Shown: positions 57,671-64,000 of the stretch, one piece after another
Layout of the letters: every line of letters begins with the position of its first letter
How positions within the stretch are numbered: the first letter of the stretch is position 1
From: Lamellibrachia satsuma
Taxonomy: Eukaryota; Annelida; Polychaeta; Sabellida; Siboglinidae
NCBI GenBank assembly: GCA_033239005.1
Contig: BSQZ01000050.1
Coordinates: 3,531,001 to 3,595,000, forward strand
Direction of reading: 5' to 3'
DNA length: 64,000 bases
Notes under the pieces: model-generated
What the model was told of the DNA's origin: nothing
Databases searched by the model: none
The model's input: the letters and a program-made list of their open reading frames with translations, nothing else
Translations under genes and position numbers: made by a program

Positions 57671-58139
57671 GAGCTTGGGTCTCCCGATGATTCTAACACA
57701 ATATACGTGTTATATATTGTATTGTATTGTATTGTATGTTCGCACTGTAGACAGTTAACAACATATATGTCGTGGAATATACGCTTCAACATAAACCGTC
57801 TTTATGAATGTGTGTGCTTTATTTGTAATGTGTGTAATTTTTTTTACATATAAATATACCGTCAACATATTTTCTTAAACTCATGTGAGGACGGTGACCG
57901 CTTCCTGCAAATTTGGCTGCGATATGGAAAAATGGACCTACCTTACTCAAGGTCAAGACCCACACAGACGCCAGTGAAAACATAATAATTATACCCTTTG
58001 CACATACGCTTACGTTAGGCCTACAGTTAGGCTTAGGGTTAGTCCTATTCTCAGTTGCTCCAACGGCTTCCAAGCGGCGAACATCCTTCAAAAGCTTGTG
58101 TATGAGTGCGATTGTGTGTGTGAGTGAGTGAGTGAGTGA

Positions 58140-59075
<936 letters not shown>

Positions 59076-59635
59076 TGCGTGGAGGGGAGGTTGGGCCACC
59101 ACCTGCACACAGGTGGGGCCGGGGGTTTATTCCCCCACTTTTGTGTATATCATTGTAAATACTCTAGCTAGCACTATATACATATAATTATGTATGCTTG
59201 TCTGAACATAGATATATTTTCCCTCTTTGTATGCTGTCGCTTTGTATAAGAGCGGCAAGGGTTTTTGGTAAAGACTGTCTTCGGCAGTTGCTAGCTACAG
59301 TAGAAAATATTACTAATGTTAAATCTTATCTGGTATTGTTTACTAATTGGTCATACACACCAGCTTAATCAGTAATATACCAGGCTGTGCACAATTTGTG
59401 GCAGACTTTGTCACTATTATTGTGTGCACAGCAGCAATCCTTGTTGGGTATGAATAAAATTGGATTGCCCGTTACCAAGCTACCAAGTAGTTGGTGTATT
59501 TATACAAACAGAGAAAGGTCTGCATAAGCTTATCCCCATTTCATTGTAAACGCAAATACACCGAGAGTCGACGTTGTATCGAGCTGCGAAAAACACACGA
59601 AACATAGAATACACACTGGGACATAGAACACACAC
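59076..59635. other. No gene seen
   Basis: A stretch between microsatellites with a small hairpin (ccacctgcacacaggtgg at 59,097-59,114) and no coding signal. Confidence 0.4.
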
Positions 59636-59644
59636 ACACGCACT

Positions 59645-59723
<79 letters not shown>

Positions 59724-60245
59724 CCCACAAAGAGACATGTGGCATGCAGACAGACATAGGACATATAGAGAGACAGAACACACAGAGAGACATAAAAGTT
59801 TATAAAACATACGTAGAGACGTAGAACACACATAGAGACATAGAACACACAGAAACCCAGACCAAACAGATATACATAGAACACACACAGAGACACAGAA
59901 CACTCAGAGAGACATAGGAAACACAGAGATACATAGAACACACAGAGACATATAAGACACACACACAGATACACATAACACACAGAGACACATAGAATTC
60001 ACGTAGAACACACACAGTGACATAAATCACGCGCAGAGACATAGAACACACACATAGCACACAGACATAGAACACACAGAAATACATAAAAGCCCACAGA
60101 GAGACATAGAACACTCAGGGGAGACATAGAACACACAAGGATACATAGAACACACACATACACACAGAACACACACACAGATACATAGAACACACACAGA
60201 ACACACACATATACATAGAACACACACACGGACATAATACACACA
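59636..60245. repeat. (CA)n followed by an agacatagaacacaca minisatellite
   Basis: (CA)n at 59,630-59,720, then about 500 bp of imperfect 16-20-bp units built on agacatagaacacaca. The minus-strand Cys/Val-rich reading frames are repeat artefacts. Confidence 0.9.
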
Positions 60246-60497
60246 AAGATATATTTTTAGTGTTGTTGTTATTATTGGCATTGTCATAATTTTTATTATA
60301 TATTATCATACACTTGTAACTGTCTCTTTTGTAGTTAATAAATTGGCACGCTGTTTTTTCATGATTCTTGCTACATTCATTATATATTATAGTTATAGAT
60401 GGGTTTTTGGTAGTATACTGTCATTTGTTAATTCTCCCTATGCTTTTATTTGCTCTCTACTGTATCGTGTATTACTGGTAATGTAATTCCGAAATAA

Positions 60498-60770
60498 ACT
60501 CTCCCGCTCACCCTCCCTCACGCTATCCCTCCATCCCGCTCTCCCACCCTCGCGCTATCCCTCCATCCCGCCCTCTCTCCCTCCCGCTCTCTCTCCCTTC
60601 CGCTCTCCCTCCCTGCCGCTCTCTCTCTCCCTCCCGATTTCCCTCCACCTTCCCTCCCACTTTCTCTCCCCCTGCTCTCCCTCCCTCCCTCCCACTCTTC
60701 TTCCAACCCGCTTTCTCTCTCTCCCTCCCTTCCTCCCTCCCTCCCGCTCTCTCTCCCTCAATCTCAAAAT
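60498..60770. repeat. Pyrimidine-only tract (ctccctcccgct)n
   Basis: About 270 bp made almost wholly of C and T on the plus strand, in units such as ctctccctcccgct. Strong strand asymmetry of this kind can form triplex DNA. Confidence 0.9.
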
Positions 60771-61087
60771 AATATATGAGACAATACCTTGAGAACTATT
60801 ATTTATTTCGAAATTCATCATTTGTTTACTGAGATCCAACAGACAACGTATATTCCTTTTACAATTTAGCTCAATCAATCGGTTAGGGTTAAGATTATGT
60901 TTAGGGATTTCTATTCGATGGACTGAGCAAAATTGTTTAGTGAATAAATCTTTTCTGATGAATGGGTTAAAGTAGTTTTCGAGATATTGTATGCTCATTG
61001 CATTGGAATGTCGGGGTTAAATTTGTAGAATATGCATAATGTTAAACTTTGTGTCGAGTGAGCAGTCATTGTGAATTTGTATGTGTG

Positions 61088-61192
<105 letters not shown>

Positions 61193-61423
61193 CAAAAGTG
61201 TCGACTCTCAAGAACCGTTGGCATGCAGTGTTTTCAGATGTCTCAACAGCAACAATTTCCGTTTTCATGTTTTGGTTAGATATTTTGGGGTCTTGAAAAA
61301 AGATATGCTGAATAAATTCACTGTGGTAAGCCTCTAACCGTTAAGGTTTTTGTTGCTTCTGCCTCACGATTCCAAGTAATACGTTTACTTTCAATGTGTT
61401 TTAACGAATACATTAATTAATTA

Positions 61424-63794
<2,371 letters not shown>

Positions 63795-63841
63795 CGACAA
63801 CTTTTGGTTTAAACTATTTTTTTCCACATTTGTCAGAGATC

Positions 63842-64000
63842 GACATGGTTATGTTAATGGCTTACCTAAATATTTACAGCAACGACATACTTAATGAATA
63901 TACTCAAATGCAAGGAATAATATATAAAGACATTTCTGATCACCTACCAATATTTTTGTTAACCAAACTAAATAATAATACAAAGGATGATACAATAACT
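63842..64000 (+). pseudogene. LINE endonuclease C-terminal fragment, cut by window end
   Basis: The plus strand reads LNIYSNDILNEYTQMQGIIY followed by DISDHLPIFLL. The SDHLPI block is the conserved C-terminal motif of APE-type endonucleases in jockey-like LINEs. The open frame runs off the window, so it could belong to a longer element. Confidence 0.6.

Noticed and set aside
59480..60309. Cys/Val/Leu-rich minus-strand frames up to 167 residues
   Set aside because: Produced by the (CA)n and agacatagaacacaca repeats.

Overview
This window is animal nuclear DNA, most likely from a marine invertebrate. The evidence is one spliced housekeeping gene with consensus GT/AG introns, very long (AT)n, (AC)n and (GT)n microsatellites, and a dense nested population of CR1, jockey-like, I-like and L2-like LINEs, Ty3/Gypsy remnants, a Polinton/Maverick remnant and several non-autonomous DNA elements. 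I cannot name the phylum. There is no bacterial-type operon or CRISPR.

Layout. 1-2.4 kb: the last four coding exons of a cytosol aminopeptidase (LAP3-like), the only clearly functional conserved gene. 3.6-5.3 kb: a dead L2/CR1-type LINE piece and a truncated, intronless methyltransferase-like pseudogene, whose fuller paralog lies at 38.96-39.80 kb. 6.2-12.35 kb: a decayed Polinton with all recognisable genes on the minus strand (protease, major capsid, small basic protein, minor capsid, membrane protein, integrase with chromodomain, two conserved small proteins, packaging ATPase start, polymerase B end). Every gene except the small basic protein and the membrane protein carries a stop, frameshift or deletion. 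12.5-13.0 kb: a MITE with TA target duplication. 14.2-23.9 kb: jockey-like and CR1 LINEs, a Cys-rich pseudogene, and a 195-bp repeat array split by a 1.5-kb element with inverted ends. 24.07-25.88 kb: about 35 tandem copies of a 51-bp tRNA-Lys-like core. 28.2-34.3 kb: an I-type LINE with RNase H, then a 2.9-kb DNA element with a 7-bp target duplication. 34-41 kb: mostly non-coding, with a Gypsy protease fragment, the methyltransferase-like gene and minisatellites. 41.4-58.1 kb: a large inverted duplication (arms of about 4.4 kb) built around full-length CR1 copies nested in older CR1 copies. 58-61 kb: microsatellites. 61.6-63.7 kb: an internally deleted Gypsy element with recognisable LTR starts. 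63.85-64 kb: a LINE endonuclease fragment running off the end.

How the parts relate. Beyond the aminopeptidase and perhaps one methyltransferase-like gene, the window is a record of transposition. CR1 copy E (52,234-56,810) is full length, flanked by a 5-bp duplication, and sits in an older CR1. Its 5' two thirds plus flank were then copied in inverted orientation to 41.4-45.8 kb; shared nonsense and frameshift mutations support duplication over two insertions. The tRNA-like tandem array, the two inverted-repeat DNA elements without a visible transposase, and the inverted duplication are the items most worth following up.
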